A stretch of 24,167 nt of DNA from CAZTPJ01 sp964614515 (GTDB lineage Bacteria; Planctomycetota; Phycisphaerae; Phycisphaerales; UBA1924): the NCBI GenBank assembly GCA_964614515.1, contig CAZTPJ010000056.1, positions 1 through 24,167 on the forward strand. The letters run 5' to 3'. Below, in pieces: positions 22,855 through 24,167 of the stretch. The notes under the pieces are model-generated. The model was not told the origin of the DNA and did not search any database. It saw only the letters and a list, made by a program, of their open reading frames with translations. Both the position numbers and the translations under genes were made by a program. The first letter of the stretch is position 1, and every line of letters begins with the position of its first letter.

Positions 22855-23002
22855 CCCACGACCATGCCCCTGCCCACCGCACCCTGACAAAGCCGCCCAG
22901 AAACCACAGGACCCTCGCGTGGCAATACCACCCCCTGCCACTTCGTTCACCTCTCACGCGCGGGCATTGTTGCCGGCGCAACGCCTCTTCCGGAGTTCAC
23001 CC

Positions 23003-23776
23003 ATGCGCGCCTCAACGGTCGCACTTTCATGCGTCATCCTCTCATTCGCCACCCTCGCCACCGCCCAGGATGCCCCGCGACGCGGGCCGGGCGAAGGCCG
23101 ACCCCCGGCCAATCAACCCGAGCAGCGCGCCATCCCGCCAGAACGCGCCCGCGCCGCATGGGATGCCCAGGTCAAGACCGCCACCGCCGACATGAACCTC
23201 GAAGCCGAAAAACTCAAGGCCCTCACCACGGCCTATGCCGATCAGCGCAAAGCACACGCCGACGCCGTGGAACAACTCCGGCGCGAACTGCGAGAACGCG
23301 CAAGCGAAGCCGACGGCGAGGGTCGCGGACGAGAAGCCATGGCCGAGATGCAGGAAGCAATCCAAAAACTCAACACCGACCATCGCGCGAATCTGCGCAA
23401 GGCGTTCGCCGAAGACCTGACCTCCGGCCAGACGGATCGCGCCCTCGAATCACTCGGCACGTTCAACATGCAGTGGGACCGCATGGTGGACTCGCTCAAT
23501 CAGTTCAAACTTGACGACGCGAAGGGCGCAAAGGCCAATCTGGCCGTGAAGGACTATGTCGTCGCGATCAACAAGATCCGCGAGAGCGGCAATCGCGAAA
23601 CCGCGCGAGAAGACATGCAGGCGGCACGCACCAAACTCACGGCCGCGCTCAAGGACCAACTCAACGATGAGCAACTCGCCGAGTTCGAGCGACTGCTCGC
23701 TCCCGGCCGTCGCATGGAAGGCGGCCCCCCCGGCGAACGCCGCGCCCCCGGTGGCCGCGACGACGGCGGACGCTGA
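23003..23776 (+). CDS. Periplasmic helical coiled-coil protein, unknown function
   Basis: A 257-residue exported protein. The signal peptide ends near A21 (TLATA before QD), and CGGAG at 22991-22995 precedes the ATG by seven bases. The mature protein starts with a Pro/Arg/Glu-rich stretch. It continues as long charged helices from about 45 to 240 (heptad-like NLEAEKLKALTTAYADQRKA and DAVEQLRRELRERASEADGE) and ends with a Gly/Arg/Pro-rich tail. The layout is loosely like Spy/CpxP-type helical periplasmic proteins (the LTxxQ family), with DQLNDEQLAEFERLLAPGRR near the end resembling their repeats. That likeness is weak. It is a single-gene unit with its own terminator. Confidence 0.8.
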   Translation: MRASTVALSCVILSFATLATAQDAPRRGPGEGRPPANQPEQRAIPPERARAAWDAQVKTATADMNLEAEKLKALTTAYADQRKAHADAVEQLRRELRERASEADGEGRGREAMAEMQEAIQKLNTDHRANLRKAFAEDLTSGQTDRALESLGTFNMQWDRMVDSLNQFKLDDAKGAKANLAVKDYVVAINKIRESGNRETAREDMQAARTKLTAALKDQLNDEQLAEFERLLAPGRRMEGGPPGERRAPGGRDDGGR

Positions 23777-23821
23777 GCCGAACGCCCGATTGAACTGAGT
23801 GTCAGCACAGTTCCAACGTAC

Positions 23822-23860
23822 CACGACTCTCCGGGCCGCCCGGAGAGTCGTGTGCTTTTG
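23822..23860 (+). terminator. Terminator hairpin after the helical periplasmic gene
   Basis: A perfect 14-bp stem, CACGACTCTCCGGG (23822-23835) with CCCGGAGAGTCGTG (23839-23852), has a three-base loop and is followed by TGCTTTTG. It lies 45 bases after the stop codon, between convergent genes. Confidence 0.85.
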
Positions 23861-23921
23861 ACTCTGATGATTGCTGAAGCGCGAAACGGTCGCCGCAGCC
23901 GCGGCTGTTCCACGCTCAGCG

Positions 23922-24167
23922 TTACTTCTTCAACCGAATCCCGGGCTGGCCGCCCTTGGCGTCAGGCTGAAGCCCGAAGGCATTGCCATCCATGCCGACC
24001 TTTGACGCCGCCTGCCAGACAAAGCCGCTGGCCACGGCCAGGGCGACAAACGCCGCGAACAAAAGACCCGTGAACACATCCAGCGTGGGGGCACGCTTGG
24101 CTCTCGATCCGTCTATTTGCAGGCGAAAATTGATGGCAGCCGCGAGACGGTGCAGGGGCTGTTGTGC
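23922..24167 (-). CDS. C-terminal part of a membrane protein (cut by window edge)
   Basis: The minus strand is open from the window edge to TAA at 23922-23924, giving the last 81 residues of a longer protein. It reads a basic N-proximal part (LHRLAAAINFRLQIDGSRAK), one membrane segment (LDVFTGLLFAAFVALAVASG, then FVW), and a soluble end rich in Gly and Gln that stops LKK. Composition and continuity support a real gene, although the start is outside the window. The family is not recognised. It converges on the helical periplasmic gene across a shared terminator region. Confidence 0.6.
   Translation of the reverse strand, partial: AQQPLHRLAAAINFRLQIDGSRAKRAPTLDVFTGLLFAAFVALAVASGFVWQAASKVGMDGNAFGLQPDAKGGQPGIRLKK

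Overview
The window looks like a chromosomal segment of a GC-rich, Gram-negative-type bacterium, most likely a planctomycete of the Phycisphaerae. The evidence is a lipid A gene (lpxB), several secreted proteins that end in a DxDxSTGxGVxDIFDFLxFxN tail I associate with that group, two membrane proteins with a C-x(1-2)-C-x-Y-x-L-x-G...CPECG zinc ribbon, and a small SH3-like protein of planctomycete type. No rRNA, tRNA, insertion sequence or CRISPR array was recognised.

Layout. 1-1741: mscL and a convergent Nramp-like transporter. 2036-4541: two secreted proteins with different bodies but nearly identical 3' tails and look-alike terminators. 4656-6376: dnaX, which stops just after an A7 slippery run and continues in the -1 frame as a proline-rich tail, followed at once by a small membrane protein. 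6446-9358 (minus): tandem-domain universal stress protein and typA/bipA. 9515-12683 (minus): an ECF sigma factor, a membrane anti-sigma-like protein and a secreted protein, joined by TGATG junctions. 13251-14543: a secreted beta-propeller-like protein with HAF-type repeats and the same tail. 14597-14922 (minus): a DUF433 antitoxin with a broken DUF5615-type toxin remnant. 15232-17229: a VLCAD-like acyl-CoA dehydrogenase behind two leader hairpins. 17326-18423: a zinc-ribbon membrane protein. 18645-20042: a fourth secreted protein with the tail. 20124-21124 (minus): a small zinc-ribbon membrane protein and a Lys/Ala-rich basic protein. 21244-21498: a small SH3-like protein. 21545-22741 (minus): lpxB. 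23003-23776: a helical periplasmic protein. 23922-24167 (minus): the end of a membrane protein cut by the window edge.

Most genes are housekeeping or envelope functions in short transcription units. Two things stand out. One is the apparent programmed -1 frameshift in dnaX, with slippery run, upstream SD-like tract, downstream GC stem and a conserved tail in the new frame. The other is the C-terminal tail shared by four otherwise unrelated exported proteins, which behaves like a mobile sorting or attachment module. All calls come from reading the sequence by eye; no database search was run.
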